From assembly GCA_035765135.1 (NCBI GenBank), contig DASTYE010000118.1:27354-91353 (forward strand): a stretch of DNA of 64,000 bases. Reading direction: 5' to 3'. Of the stretch, positions 1-7,967 are shown in pieces; the stretch's first letter is position 1; every line of letters starts with the position of its first letter. The translations under genes were made by a program, and so were the position numbers. The notes below the pieces were generated by a model. The model saw nothing but the letters and a program-made list of their open reading frames with translations, was not told the DNA's origin and did not search any database. This stretch comes from JAICNG01 sp035765135. GTDB lineage: Bacteria; Gemmatimonadota; Gemmatimonadetes; Gemmatimonadales; Gemmatimonadaceae.

Positions 1-752
1 GACTCGGCGAGCCGCCGCGCGATCGTCTTGCGCATCTGCGTGAGCGGAATATCGGCGAAGTCGCCCTCGCGGGCGGGTGCCGGCGCGGCTGCTGCTGCCG
101 CTCGCGGCTGCGCTGCGGCGCCCGCCGCCGCGGCTTCGATATCTCGCTTGACGATGCGCCCGCCCGGCCCCGACCCACGGACGCCGTCGAGGTTGAGACC
201 ACGCTCGTGCGCGAGCCGGCGTGCGAGCGGGGAGCTCCGCATCCGCCCCTCGCCGTTTCCACCCTCACGAGCCTGCTCCGTCGGCGGCTCGGGGCTCGGG
301 GGAGCCGCCGCCTTCGGAGCCGCGCTTCCTACTCGATAGGCGGGCACCTTCTGCTGAGGTGGCGTCGAGGCTTCGCCCTGCGCCTGCTCCGGCGCGCGGG
401 GCACCGGGGACGCGCCCGTGGTTTCCCCTGTCTTGGCGACGACTTCCTCCGCCGGCTTGGCCTCCTTTGCGGGCGGTGCACCGCCTCCGCCGACGAGCGC
501 GTCGATGTTCTCGTCAGGCGCGGCGATCACCGCGACGAGCTGGCCGATCGGTGCTGTCTCGCCTTCCCCGAGCAGGCGCTTGCGCAGCACGCCCTCACCG
601 CGGGCGACGAGCTCCATCACGGCCTTGTCCGTCTCCACCTCGGCGAGCGTCTCACCCGAGGAGATCTTGTCGCCTTCGTTCTTCAGCCATTTGACGAGGC
701 GTCCCTCCTCCATCGTTGGAGAGAGCGCTTCCATCACGACCTTGGTTGCCAT
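1..752 (-). CDS. pdhC: Pyruvate dehydrogenase E2 (dihydrolipoamide acetyltransferase), C-terminus beyond window
   Basis: E2 core subunit of a 2-oxo acid dehydrogenase; it carries acetyl groups on a lipoyl lysine and passes them to CoA. Visible are a lipoyl domain (residues 1-76, lipoyl lysine K43 in ETDKAVME), a long Ala/Pro-rich linker (about 77-170), and the peripheral subunit-binding domain (about 171-207, SPLARRLA...GPGGRI). A second linker follows and then the start of the catalytic domain, which runs off the left edge. The ATG at 752 begins directly with the lipoyl domain. It lies downstream of the E1 alpha and beta genes on the same strand, separated from E1 beta by a hairpin repeat. 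The order lipA-pdhA-pdhB-pdhC supports pyruvate rather than branched-chain substrate, but substrate is inferred. Confidence 0.93.
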   Translation of the reverse strand, partial: MATKVVMEALSPTMEEGRLVKWLKNEGDKISSGETLAEVETDKAVMELVARGEGVLRKRLLGEGETAPIGQLVAVIAAPDENIDALVGGGGAPPAKEAKPAEEVVAKTGETTGASPVPRAPEQAQGEASTPPQQKVPAYRVGSAAPKAAAPPSPEPPTEQAREGGNGEGRMRSSPLARRLAHERGLNLDGVRGSGPGGRIVKRDIEAAAAGAAAQPRAAAAAAPAPAREGDFADIPLTQMRKTIARRLAE

Positions 753-768
753 CGCCCGTTAGGTAGAG

Positions 769-857
769 TGAATGAGGAACGAGGACGAAGGACCGAGGAA
801 TCTGATCGGCAGGATGGCCACCCGATGGAATTCCTCGGTCCTCAATGCTCGTTCCGC
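769..857. repeat. Long hairpin repeat, family A copy 1
   Basis: Imperfect inverted repeat between pdhB and pdhC. Left arm 771-801 (AATGAGGAACGAGGACGAAG and on), right arm 829-855, loop about 27 bases. The arms are themselves built of short purine-rich units (GAGGA/GAAGGA). The same element recurs at 53376-53438 and 62891-62972. This copy lies between co-directional genes, so it may tune E2 expression or mark transcript processing rather than end the operon; function is inference. Confidence 0.8.
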
Positions 858-868
858 GTTCGTGAAAA

Positions 869-1855
869 TCACTGTTCCAGGTAGAGAACCTTTTTCGCCG
901 CCGCCACCGTCTTCTTCGCGTCGGGCTTGGCCGCGCGCTCGAGGTTCTTGGCGTACGGCATTGGCACCTCCTCCTGATGCACGCGGAGGACCGGCGCGTC
1001 GAGATCGTCAAAGCACTCACGCTGTATGAAGTCGGCGACATGCGCTCCGACGCCCGCGACCGCCCATCCTTCCTCGAGGACCACGGCACGATTGGTCTTC
1101 ACCACCGAGGTCGCGATCGCTTCCACATCCATTGGACGGATCGTACGCAGGTCCACGATTTCCGCGGAAATGTTCTCCTTCGCCAGCTGCTCGGCCGCCT
1201 GCTGGGCGACGAGGACCATCTTCCCGTAGGCGATCAACGAGACGTCCGATCCCTCGCGCTTCACCTCGGCCTTCCCGATGGGAACGATCACTTCCTCGTT
1301 CTCCGGAACCTCACCTTTCGTGTTGTACAGCATCTCGCCTTCGAGCACGATCACCGGATTGTCATCGCGTACCGCGCTCTTCAGCAGGCCCTTGGCGTCG
1401 TACGGAGTGCCAGGCGCCACGACCTTGAGCCCCGGGATGTGCGAGAGCCATGACTCCCACGCCTGCGAATGCTGCGCCGAGAGCTGCAGTGCCGCCCCGT
1501 TCGGTCCGCGGAACACCATCGCCATCGGGTACTGCCCGCCGGACATGTAGAGCATCTTCGCCGCCGAATTTATGACCTGGTCCAGGGCGAGCAGTGCGAA
1601 GTTCCACGTCATGAACTCGATGATCGGCCGCAGCCCCACCATGGCCGCGCCCACACCGACGCCCGCGAATCCGAGCTCGGTGATCGGCGTGTCCACGATG
1701 CGCATCTCGCCGAACTCCTGGAGCATTCCCTTCGAGACCTTGTACGCGCCCTGGTAGACGCCGACCTCCTCGCCCATGAGGAAGACACGGTCATCGCGCT
1801 GCATCTCCTCGCGGAGAGCCTGGTTCAAAGCGTCGCGGTAAGTGATGACTGGCAT
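869..1855 (-). CDS. pdhB: Pyruvate dehydrogenase E1 component, beta subunit
   Basis: Beta subunit of the thiamine-diphosphate-dependent E1 heterotetramer, which decarboxylates pyruvate and acetylates the E2 lipoyl arm. The 328-residue length is normal for the family. The N-terminus (MPVITYRDALNQALREEM) and the segment FLMGEEVGVYQGAYKVSKG are characteristic, and the C-terminal transketolase domain is complete. It starts 9 bases after the pdhA stop, so the two are surely co-transcribed. The name rests on family resemblance and operon context. Confidence 0.95.
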   Translation of the reverse strand: MPVITYRDALNQALREEMQRDDRVFLMGEEVGVYQGAYKVSKGMLQEFGEMRIVDTPITELGFAGVGVGAAMVGLRPIIEFMTWNFALLALDQVINSAAKMLYMSGGQYPMAMVFRGPNGAALQLSAQHSQAWESWLSHIPGLKVVAPGTPYDAKGLLKSAVRDDNPVIVLEGEMLYNTKGEVPENEEVIVPIGKAEVKREGSDVSLIAYGKMVLVAQQAAEQLAKENISAEIVDLRTIRPMDVEAIATSVVKTNRAVVLEEGWAVAGVGAHVADFIQRECFDDLDAPVLRVHQEEVPMPYAKNLERAAKPDAKKTVAAAKKVLYLEQ

Positions 1856-1864
1856 CGTCGTCCC

Positions 1865-2899
1865 TCAGGACACGGTATCGACGAGAACGTCCTCGTACAG
1901 CGCTTCGAGCGGTGGCTCGGGGCTCGCGTCGGCGAAGTCCCAGGCGTCCTGCACTACCGCCTTGATCTCCTCGTCCAGCTTCGACATGTCGCCGTCGGTC
2001 CACCCATCCTCCTTCTCCATCGTGGTGCGGAGCACCACGATCGGGTCGCGCTTCATGTGCTCCTCGAGCTCCTCCTTCGTGCGGTACGTACCGCTCACCG
2101 CGTCGGACATCGAGTGGCCCATGAAGCGATAGGTCCGCACCTCGAGGAGGCTGGGGATCGATTCGCTCCGCGCACGTTGCAGCGCCCGCATCGTCGCCGC
2201 GCGCACCGCCACCACGTCCTGCCCGTCCACGACCTCACTCGGCATGTCGTACGAGCACGCACGCTCCGCGATGTCGTTGATCGCCGACGCGCGCTCGAGC
2301 GCCGTCCCCATTCCATAGCGGTTGTTCTCGATCAGGTAGATCACCGGGAGCTTCCAGAGCGCGGCCATGTTCAGCGCTTCGTGAAACGCGCCGTTGTTGA
2401 CGGCCGCCTCCCCGAAGAAGCACACGCAAACCTGATCGCCCCCCCGATACTTGATCGCGAAGCCGACACCGGTCGCGATGGGAAGGTGCCCGCCGACGAT
2501 TCCGTGACCGCCGAGGAAGTTCACGTTGCGATCGAAGAGATGCATCGAGCCGCCCTTGCCTTTCGAGCAACCGTCGACGCGACCAAAGAGCTCCGCCATG
2601 ACTGAGCGCGCGGAGATCCCACGGGCGAGCGCCTGCCCGTGCTCGCGATAGCTCGTGATCACGTAGTCGTCGTCGCGCAACGTCGAGATCGCGCCGACGC
2701 CGACACCCTCCTGCCCGATGTACAAGTGGCAGAACCCGCCGATCTTCCCGATCGCGTACGCCTCGGCGCACCGCTCCTCGAAGCGGCGAATCAGGAGCAT
2801 TTCGCGGAGCAGGTCGCGACGCAGCGCGGCATCACCGCGCGCGGCGGCATCGATGGAGCCCGCGGCTCCGTTGTGATCGACGGTCTTCTTCTGTGCCAT
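1865..2899 (-). CDS. pdhA: Pyruvate dehydrogenase E1 component, alpha subunit
   Basis: Alpha subunit of E1, which binds thiamine diphosphate. The core reads RRFEERCAEAYAIGKIGGF, then the cofactor loop FFGEAAVNNGAFHEALN ending in IENN. The usual GDG of the ThDP motif is GEA here, while the closing NN is kept. Start chosen at the ATG of MAQKKTVDHN (344 aa), which fits family length. An in-frame ATG at 2983 overlaps the lipA stop as ATGA and would add 28 residues rich in Arg/Ser, so a translationally coupled longer form cannot be excluded. It sits between lipA and pdhB. Confidence 0.93.
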   Translation of the reverse strand: MAQKKTVDHNGAAGSIDAAARGDAALRRDLLREMLLIRRFEERCAEAYAIGKIGGFCHLYIGQEGVGVGAISTLRDDDYVITSYREHGQALARGISARSVMAELFGRVDGCSKGKGGSMHLFDRNVNFLGGHGIVGGHLPIATGVGFAIKYRGGDQVCVCFFGEAAVNNGAFHEALNMAALWKLPVIYLIENNRYGMGTALERASAINDIAERACSYDMPSEVVDGQDVVAVRAATMRALQRARSESIPSLLEVRTYRFMGHSMSDAVSGTYRTKEELEEHMKRDPIVVLRTTMEKEDGWTDGDMSKLDEEIKAVVQDAWDFADASPEPPLEALYEDVLVDTVS

Positions 2900-2979
2900 G
2901 TCGGTGGTGGAAGGATTCGCTGATCCGGCGTCGCCTCCACCGCGAGCGGTGGGGCGCCGGCGCGAACGGCTGACGTCTC

Positions 2980-3897
2980 TCATGGGTTCACCAGGTTCGC
3001 GGCCTGAACCTGCTCCCAGGCGTGGTAGCTGGACCGGACGAGGGGCCCGGACTCGACGTGCTTGAATCCCATCGCGATGCCTTCTTCGCGAAGGTAGCGG
3101 AACTCGTCAGGCGTCACGTATCGATCGAGCGGGAGGTGATCGGCCGACGGGCGCAGGTACTGGCCAAGAGTGAGGATGTCCACCTCCACCTCGCGCAGCT
3201 CGCGCATGGTGACGACAACCTCCTCGATGGTCTCGCCCATCCCGAGGATGATACCGGTTTTCGTCGGAATGTCGGGCGCGTACGACTTGGCGAAACGGAA
3301 GATCTTCATCACGCGCTCGTACCGCCCGCCCGGACGGCATCGCTTGTAGAGCCGCGGCACCGTCTCGGTGTTGTGGTTGTAGATCTCGGGACGCGCGTCG
3401 AGCACGAGGCTGATACTGTCTTCGTTCCCCTGGAAGTCGGGAACGAGGACCTCGACGGAGCAACCCGGGACGCGGTCGTGAATCTGCCGAATCGTCTCGG
3501 CGAAGATATACGCGCCAAAATCCGGCAGGTCATCTCGATCGACCGACGTGATGACCGCATGGCGGAGCTGCATCTCCGCGATCGCCTGGGCGACGCGTGA
3601 CGGCTCCTCGATGTCGTATTTCGGCGGGCGGCCGTGCGCGACCGCGCAGTAGGCGCAGTTCCGCGTGCAGACGTCGCCGAGGATCATGAAAGTGGCGGTG
3701 CCGTGCTCCCAGCATTCGCCGACGTTGGGGCAGTGGGCTTCCTCGCACACGGTGTGGAGGTCGAGGTCTCGCATCAGGTGCTTGAGGCGCCCGTAATTGG
3801 GCCCGCCGGGCGCGCGCACCTTGAGCCAGGAGGGTTTTCGCTCGGGGAGCGGGTCGGCCCGGCGCCGGCCTAGGATCTGGTAGAGGGTATCCGCCAA
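2980..3897 (-). CDS. lipA: Lipoyl synthase, radical SAM
   Basis: Inserts two sulfurs into octanoyl groups on lipoyl domains. Visible are the auxiliary-cluster motif CEEAHCPNVGEC, the radical SAM motif CTRNCAYC, and the C-terminal RSSYHA with the serine that ligates the auxiliary cluster. The reading frame is open back to an ATG at 4086, but that adds 63 residues unlike the family. A TTG at 3895-3897 beginning ADTLYQILGRRR gives 305 aa, the usual LipA length, with a GGGA stretch upstream, so I prefer it. It heads the PDH operon, whose E2 it modifies; GcvH (25.7 kb) is another likely substrate. Confidence 0.92.
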   Translation of the reverse strand: MADTLYQILGRRRADPLPERKPSWLKVRAPGGPNYGRLKHLMRDLDLHTVCEEAHCPNVGECWEHGTATFMILGDVCTRNCAYCAVAHGRPPKYDIEEPSRVAQAIAEMQLRHAVITSVDRDDLPDFGAYIFAETIRQIHDRVPGCSVEVLVPDFQGNEDSISLVLDARPEIYNHNTETVPRLYKRCRPGGRYERVMKIFRFAKSYAPDIPTKTGIILGMGETIEEVVVTMRELREVEVDILTLGQYLRPSADHLPLDRYVTPDEFRYLREEGIAMGFKHVESGPLVRSSYHAWEQVQAANLVNP

Positions 3898-3988
3898 GAG
3901 TCGTCCCGGGGTCGCAGATGGTCGTCGTGCGGTCGATCGCGGGTCCTCGCGGCGAGCGCATTTTGCGTTCTCAGCCCGCGGTTCGGGG

Positions 3989-3995
3989 TAAGCTA
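3989..3995 (-). promoter_or_regulatory. Possible -10-like box upstream of lipA
   Basis: On the minus strand the sequence reads TAGCTTA about 92 bases before the preferred lipA start. Similar TAGCTT boxes lie before coaE (about 26836) and the phosphoribosyltransferase gene (52756). No convincing -35 box is seen, so this is only a candidate. Confidence 0.25.
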
Positions 3996-4065
3996 TCCTG
4001 TTGTGGCTCGCGTTGGTAGGACGTGGTAACCTTGTTGGCGTTACTTCGAAGGTTAGTCTCTGCGG

Positions 4066-4175
4066 CAAGGGGGTCGAGGGTGTCAAGGGTGTCGAGGGTG
4101 TCGAGGTGAATCGCTTTCACCTCGATCGCCTCGACACCCTTAATCCCTCGACACCCTTAATCCCTCGACACCCTT
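4066..4175. repeat. Long hairpin repeat, family B copy 1
   Basis: Large inverted repeat made of tandem units close to GGGTGTCGA. Left arm 4066-4110 ends TCGAGGTGAA, a tetraloop-sized gap follows, and the right arm 4115-4175 begins TTCACCTCGA and carries three CCTCGACACCCTT units. The 3' end of thiO (stop at 4157) lies inside the right arm, so the last ThiO residues are encoded by the repeat. A relative with the same core lies at 48046-48143. It sits between thiO and lipA, both on the minus strand, so on that strand it follows thiO and precedes lipA. Confidence 0.85.
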
Positions 4176-5263
4176 GGGCTCAGGGCCCACACACTCACGT
4201 CCAGAGACGCCGCGCCACGCGTGATCAGCTCCGCGATCACCACTCCTGTAAGCGGCGCCAGCAGGATTCCGTTCCGCGAGTGGCCACAGGCGTAGAACAG
4301 CCCGGGGTGGTCGGGGTCCTCGCCAACGATCGGAAGGAGGTCCGGCGTAACCGGCCTCAGGCCAGACCATTGCGAGAGGACGCGATGCGATCCGAGCGAG
4401 GGTGAGATCTCGGCGGCGCATTGGCGGAGCTGTAGTACGGCGGCCTCCGTCGTCCCCGGATCGAATCCCACTCGCTCCATCGTGCTCCCGACGACAAGGC
4501 GGTCGTTTTGCGGTGCGATGTAGCCCCGTGGTCCCATCACGACATGGCGAAGGGGCCCCGGCTCGATCGCGAGCATCTGGCCGCGAAAAGGTGTGACGGG
4601 GAGGGGGCGCGGCAGGCCGGCGATGCTGCTCGCCCATGCGCCTGCCGCGATGACCACGCTGCGCGCCTCCAGCTGTGTGCCGTCGGCAAGATCGAGCCGG
4701 ATCGGCCGCGACGCGGGATGCACTCGGACGACGTGTCCATCGATGCGCGGAGACACCCGGCGATCCCGCACCAAGTCGAGCTCGACGGCGCTCAGCAGCT
4801 CGCGAACGTCCACCATTCCGTCGCGCGAGTGAAGCAGTGCTCCGGCGGTGGGGGACAAAGTTGGCTCGAGGTCATGAACGGCCTCGTTCTCGAGCCACGG
4901 CGAATCGGGGCCAGCCAGCGGCCGCAGAGTCGCCGCATCCGCATCGGTGAAAGCGATCTCCAACAGCCCGCGATGCAGCGCGACGCGCCGTCCGGTTCGC
5001 TCGGCCAGGCCATCCAGGTAATCGGGATACAGCTCCCTGGCGGCGATCCCTAGCGCGCGCGCCGGGTCCGGCGTAACTCCAACCGACGGTGCGAGGAGCC
5101 CCGCGGCCGCAGGTGAGGCCGCCCCATCCTCCCTTGCTGACACGACCATGACACGTGCATTCTCGCGGGCGAGCGCCGTCGCACAACAGAGGCCCACCAG
5201 ACCGGCGCCCACGATGATCACATCTGGCTGAAACCGGGCAGCGGAGTCGCGCGTAATACTCAC
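4157..5263 (-). CDS. thiO: Glycine oxidase / FAD-dependent amino acid oxidase (ThiO-like)
   Basis: A DAO-family flavoprotein of 368 residues, the size of ThiO, which oxidises glycine to the imine used for thiazole synthesis. The N-terminal FAD-binding motif is VIIVGAGLVGLCCA. The C-terminal part carries WSGLRPVTPDLLPIVGEDP and YACGHSRNGILLAPLTG, typical of glycine oxidases and the second FAD contact. No other thiamine gene is nearby, so a role as a general D-amino-acid or glycine oxidase is possible. The last residues (PRVSRD) come from a hairpin repeat that overlaps the stop. It is transcribed divergently from the small membrane protein, 24 bases away. Confidence 0.85.
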   Translation of the reverse strand: MSITRDSAARFQPDVIIVGAGLVGLCCATALARENARVMVVSAREDGAASPAAAGLLAPSVGVTPDPARALGIAARELYPDYLDGLAERTGRRVALHRGLLEIAFTDADAATLRPLAGPDSPWLENEAVHDLEPTLSPTAGALLHSRDGMVDVRELLSAVELDLVRDRRVSPRIDGHVVRVHPASRPIRLDLADGTQLEARSVVIAAGAWASSIAGLPRPLPVTPFRGQMLAIEPGPLRHVVMGPRGYIAPQNDRLVVGSTMERVGFDPGTTEAAVLQLRQCAAEISPSLGSHRVLSQWSGLRPVTPDLLPIVGEDPDHPGLFYACGHSRNGILLAPLTGVVIAELITRGAASLDVSVWALSPRVSRD

Positions 5264-5287
5264 AGCAACCGCCAGGAGCTCAACCCG

Positions 5288-5512
5288 ATGCTTCGCACCA
5301 TATTCACAATCGGCGCGCTGGCCGTGCTGGGGCTTTTTCTCCTCAGCTTCGTGTTCGGCATTCTCAAGGGCCTGATCGGCCTCGCGCTCTTCCTTCTCGG
5401 CCTCGCGATTCGCATCGCGATCGTCGGGCTGATCGTATACATCGTCATTCGCATCGTGAGCCCTGAAACGGCTCGTCGGTTACGCGAGCGGTGGAGCGGT
5501 CCGACGGTCTAA
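5288..5512 (+). CDS. Small two-helix membrane protein, unknown function
   Basis: A 74-residue protein made almost entirely of two hydrophobic segments (about residues 3-26 and 28-58, rich in Leu, Ile, Val, Gly), followed by a basic tail (RRLRERW). This predicts a hairpin of two transmembrane helices with a cytosolic C-terminus. It lacks recognisable catalytic motifs. It is divergent from thiO and ends before a strong palindromic terminator, so it is probably a single-gene transcript. I do not recognise a named family. Confidence 0.7.
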   Translation: MLRTIFTIGALAVLGLFLLSFVFGILKGLIGLALFLLGLAIRIAIVGLIVYIVIRIVSPETARRLRERWSGPTV

Positions 5513-5538
5513 GCCGGGCGAAAAAGACTGAAGGAACG

Positions 5539-5575
5539 AGACGGGCGGAAGATCCACTGGATCTTCCGCCCGTCT
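5539..5575 (+). terminator. Strong palindromic terminator-like hairpin
   Basis: Near-perfect palindrome with 18-base arms (AGACGGGCGGAAGATCCA and its complement) just after the small membrane protein. The downstream strand is only weakly T-rich (CGTCTTGCG), so it may need a factor or act as a 3' stabiliser. Confidence 0.65.
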
Positions 5576-5578
5576 TGC

Positions 5579-6115
5579 GTGCGTTCTATCTCAATGAGAC
5601 ATGCACCGCACCTCTCACCAATGATGGCAATGGATCAAGCGATCGCCCACGTCATGGGCTTGATGGACATCGTAGACAACCTGTACGCGCGAGCGCTCCA
5701 CGGCCTCGATCCCGATGAGCTGACACGTGCGCCATCGGATGACTCGAATCCGATGATCTGGATGGCGGGCCACCTGGCGCAAACCAGAGTGCGTCTGGGT
5801 CGCCTGCTCGGAGTGGATCGCGAAGTGCCGTGGCCCGCGCTGTTCCAGCGTGGCAGCCCGCCTCCCGACAGCGAGAAATACCCCGCGCTGTCGGACATCC
5901 GAGGCGTGTGGGAGGATGCCGGCAAGGCATTGCGCGCGCGGCTTCGCGCGATGACTGAGGAGGAGCTACACTCCCACCTCCAGCTCAAGATCCCCTCGAC
6001 CGATGGGACGCTCCGTGGCGCCATTGTCTTCGCACTGTTCCACGAGGGCTACCATGTGGGGCAGATGGGATACGTGCGGCGCACGTTAGGCAGGGAGGGG
6101 ATAGCGCAGCTGTAG
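5579..6115 (+). CDS. DinB-superfamily metal-binding protein
   Basis: DinB-like four-helix bundle proteins bind a divalent metal through three histidines and often act as thiol-dependent transferases. Here the expected histidines are in MAGHLAQTR and in FHEGYHVGQMGYVRR near the C-terminus. Length of 178 aa fits. Start is uncertain: ATGs at 5579, 5621 and 5630 are in frame and none has a clear ribosome site; the later ones trim a poorly conserved leader. The stop TAG lies inside a hairpin shared with the 3' region. Substrate cannot be told from sequence. Confidence 0.8.
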   Translation: MRSISMRHAPHLSPMMAMDQAIAHVMGLMDIVDNLYARALHGLDPDELTRAPSDDSNPMIWMAGHLAQTRVRLGRLLGVDREVPWPALFQRGSPPPDSEKYPALSDIRGVWEDAGKALRARLRAMTEEELHSHLQLKIPSTDGTLRGAIVFALFHEGYHVGQMGYVRRTLGREGIAQL

Positions 6116-6138
6116 CTGGGGCTTTGGCCCAGCTACAG
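6108..6138. terminator. Hairpin at the 3' end of the DinB gene
   Basis: Inverted repeat GCTGTAGCTGGGGC / GCCCAGCTACAGC with a TTTG loop. It contains the TAG stop of the DinB gene and lies between convergent genes. There is no T-run, so it is a candidate rather than a textbook intrinsic terminator. Confidence 0.55.
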
Positions 6139-6286
6139 CGGGCCAGGGGCCAAGGGCCAGGGGGTGTGGAAAGGCGCGGCGCCGCTTCGCGGCAGCCGCG
6201 CTCATCTGATGAGCAACCGGCCGCGCAACGCGCCGCCGGTTGCCTTTCAACCCCCTTGGCCCTTGGCCCCTGGCCCTTGGCCCAGC
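6139..6286. repeat. Long hairpin repeat, family C (GGCCAAGGG units)
   Basis: Left arm about 6139-6164 (GGGCCAGGGGCCAAGGGCCA and on) and right arm about 6250-6286 (CCCCCTTGGCCCTTGGCCCC and on) enclose about 85 bases with inner GC-rich pairing. The arms are tandem GGCCAAGGG/GGCCAGGGG units. The right arm encodes the C-terminus of the minus-strand gene ending at 6247 (residues GQGPGAKGQGG). Confidence 0.8.
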
Positions 6287-7221
6287 CTTTCTACCACCGC
6301 CCACACCAGCAGCGGCACCATGATCTCGTGGTGCCCGGTGATCTCGTATCCCGCGCCGCCTTCCAGGGTCGGACGCTGCACGACGTTCACCCGCGGCCGA
6401 TAGTGACGAAGCATGTCGAAGTCGCACGTCGTGAAATGCGTCGGCCGTCCGTCGCCGAGATTGCGGGCGACTGTCAGCGCCTTGAGGAAAACCTCGGGCA
6501 TGATCACGGCGCTGCCGAGGTTGAGCACCACTCCACCGTCGTGCAGTGTCGGCATCGCCGCCGCCAATCGGCGAAAGTCGCGATGACTGGTGTCGCCGAT
6601 CGCCGCGCCATCGGTGGCAGGATGCTGGTGGATGATCTCCGCGCCGATCGCCGCATGGACGGTCACGGGAATCCCGAGCTCGTGTGCGCCCAGCAGGAGC
6701 GAAAGCTCGGGGTGCACGAGATCGGAGCGCGAGGCGAGTGCGCGGGCGAGTGCTTCGCCCATCCCCCAGCTCGCGGCGCGCCCTCGCGTGAACGCCTCGT
6801 TCATCTCACGCCCCGTCTCCTCCGCCATCCCGAAGGTCCCATCGCGCAAGCCTGACGCGACGTCCTCCGATGTCCCGCCCCAACGCGCAACCTCGTAATC
6901 GTGAATCGCGGCCGAGCCGTTGAGCGCGAGATGCGTTATGACGCGCTGACGCAAGAGCTCCAGCAGGACCGGCGCGATTCCCGTCTTCACGACGTGACCG
7001 CCGGCCATGGCGATCACCGCACGGCGACGTGCGGCCCGGGCTATCGCGTCCACCACGCTCTTGAAATCACGAGCGGCCAGCACATCGGGGAGTGAACGCA
7101 AGAACGCGCCGAATGAGCGGTCGGCACCTGGCGGCCCGGCAAACTCTTCGGCGCGTACCTTGTTCGGACGTTGCGCGATGGGGACGGTGCGGACCCGCGA
7201 GAGGTCCGCCTCGCGCGTCAC
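6247..7221 (-). CDS. Conserved protein of unknown function
   Basis: A 324-residue soluble protein with strongly patterned motifs: MAGGHVVKTGIAP, NGSAAIHDYEVARWGGTSED, PVTVHAAIGAEIIHQHP, LNLGSAVIMPEVFLKALTVARN, FTTCDFDMLRHYRP and TGHHEIMVPLL. Many conserved His, Asp and Gly residues suggest an enzyme with a nucleotide- or metal-binding Rossmann-like fold, but I do not recognise a named function. The GTG start overlaps the stop of the DUF3108 gene (GTGA), so it is the last gene of a three-gene operon with a glycosyltransferase. Its extreme C-terminus is encoded inside a hairpin repeat and is unlikely to matter. Confidence 0.75.
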   Translation of the reverse strand: MTREADLSRVRTVPIAQRPNKVRAEEFAGPPGADRSFGAFLRSLPDVLAARDFKSVVDAIARAARRRAVIAMAGGHVVKTGIAPVLLELLRQRVITHLALNGSAAIHDYEVARWGGTSEDVASGLRDGTFGMAEETGREMNEAFTRGRAASWGMGEALARALASRSDLVHPELSLLLGAHELGIPVTVHAAIGAEIIHQHPATDGAAIGDTSHRDFRRLAAAMPTLHDGGVVLNLGSAVIMPEVFLKALTVARNLGDGRPTHFTTCDFDMLRHYRPRVNVVQRPTLEGGAGYEITGHHEIMVPLLVWAVVERLGQGPGAKGQGG

Positions 7222-7967
7222 TGCGTCTCGCTGGCTGTCCCCGGAGTGTACGATTTCAGATAGAGGCTGAGGGTGCCGAACGACAGGCTGGATTTGAGCT
7301 GGAGCATCATACGCCGGTCATCATCCGACAGCCAGATCTCGGCGCGGCCGTTCTCGGAAAAGATGCCTTTCGACTTGATGATCGGTTGAATGACGATCGC
7401 GTCGAAGCGCCCGGCGGGCACCTTCACCGATTCCTTCCGAAGCACGCGCACACGAACAGGATTGCGGTCGGGCTTGAAGTAACGAGGAAAGTCGTACGTC
7501 TGCCCGACCGTGAGCGGCACTGTACGGATGAAGTAGAGAAACGATCCATCGTCGAGCGGGTCGCGAACGCTTTCACGCTCCTCGCTGTCATTCTCCGTGT
7601 ACAGGACGCGGTCGGGATAAATCTCGAAGCGACGCTCCCGGTCGCGCCGTCCCTCCTGAAGATCCTGGACATGCCGCAGCGACGAGAACGTCTCCGTGTC
7701 GATCCAGCTCTCGAGGCGATCGTTCACCTTGTAGAAGAACGTTCCTCCCTTCACGGTGAACGAGGTATGCCACGCCTGGCGTCCGCGAATCTCCTCGACG
7801 CCCACCACTTCCATGCGGCCGCTGCCCACCTTGAGCATGCCGAACTTCACATCGTACTCGAGCCGCTCTCCGACCGAGAACGGCACCGGCACCTGCGGTG
7901 TCAGCTCGGCCGGAGCGGTGAGTGCGACGACGATCGCGAGGACATCAGCCTGCAGAAAGGTCTTCAT
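7218..7967 (-). CDS. Exported DUF3108-type protein
   Basis: A 249-residue protein with an N-terminal hydrophobic export segment (residues 5-22). A mature domain typical of DUF3108 follows: FSVGERLEYDVKFGMLKVG near the start, then alternating beta strands and GRAEIWLSDDDRRMMLQLKS near the end. Such proteins are periplasmic or outer-membrane beta structures of unknown role. It overlaps the upstream glycosyltransferase by 4 bases and the downstream unknown gene by 4 bases, so the three are translationally coupled. Confidence 0.82.
   Translation of the reverse strand: MKTFLQADVLAIVVALTAPAELTPQVPVPFSVGERLEYDVKFGMLKVGSGRMEVVGVEEIRGRQAWHTSFTVKGGTFFYKVNDRLESWIDTETFSSLRHVQDLQEGRRDRERRFEIYPDRVLYTENDSEERESVRDPLDDGSFLYFIRTVPLTVGQTYDFPRYFKPDRNPVRVRVLRKESVKVPAGRFDAIVIQPIIKSKGIFSENGRAEIWLSDDDRRMMLQLKSSLSFGTLSLYLKSYTPGTASETQ

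Noticed and set aside
3898..4086. N-terminal extension of LipA to the ATG at 4086
   Set aside because: 63 extra residues have no family match; an internal TTG gives the normal length.
4066..4175. Possible CRISPR array
   Set aside because: Units are short, contiguous and inverted about a centre, with no spacers and no cas genes nearby.
6247..7221. Deoxyhypusine synthase assignment
   Set aside because: Considered because of the Gly-rich start, but the later motifs do not match that family as I know it.
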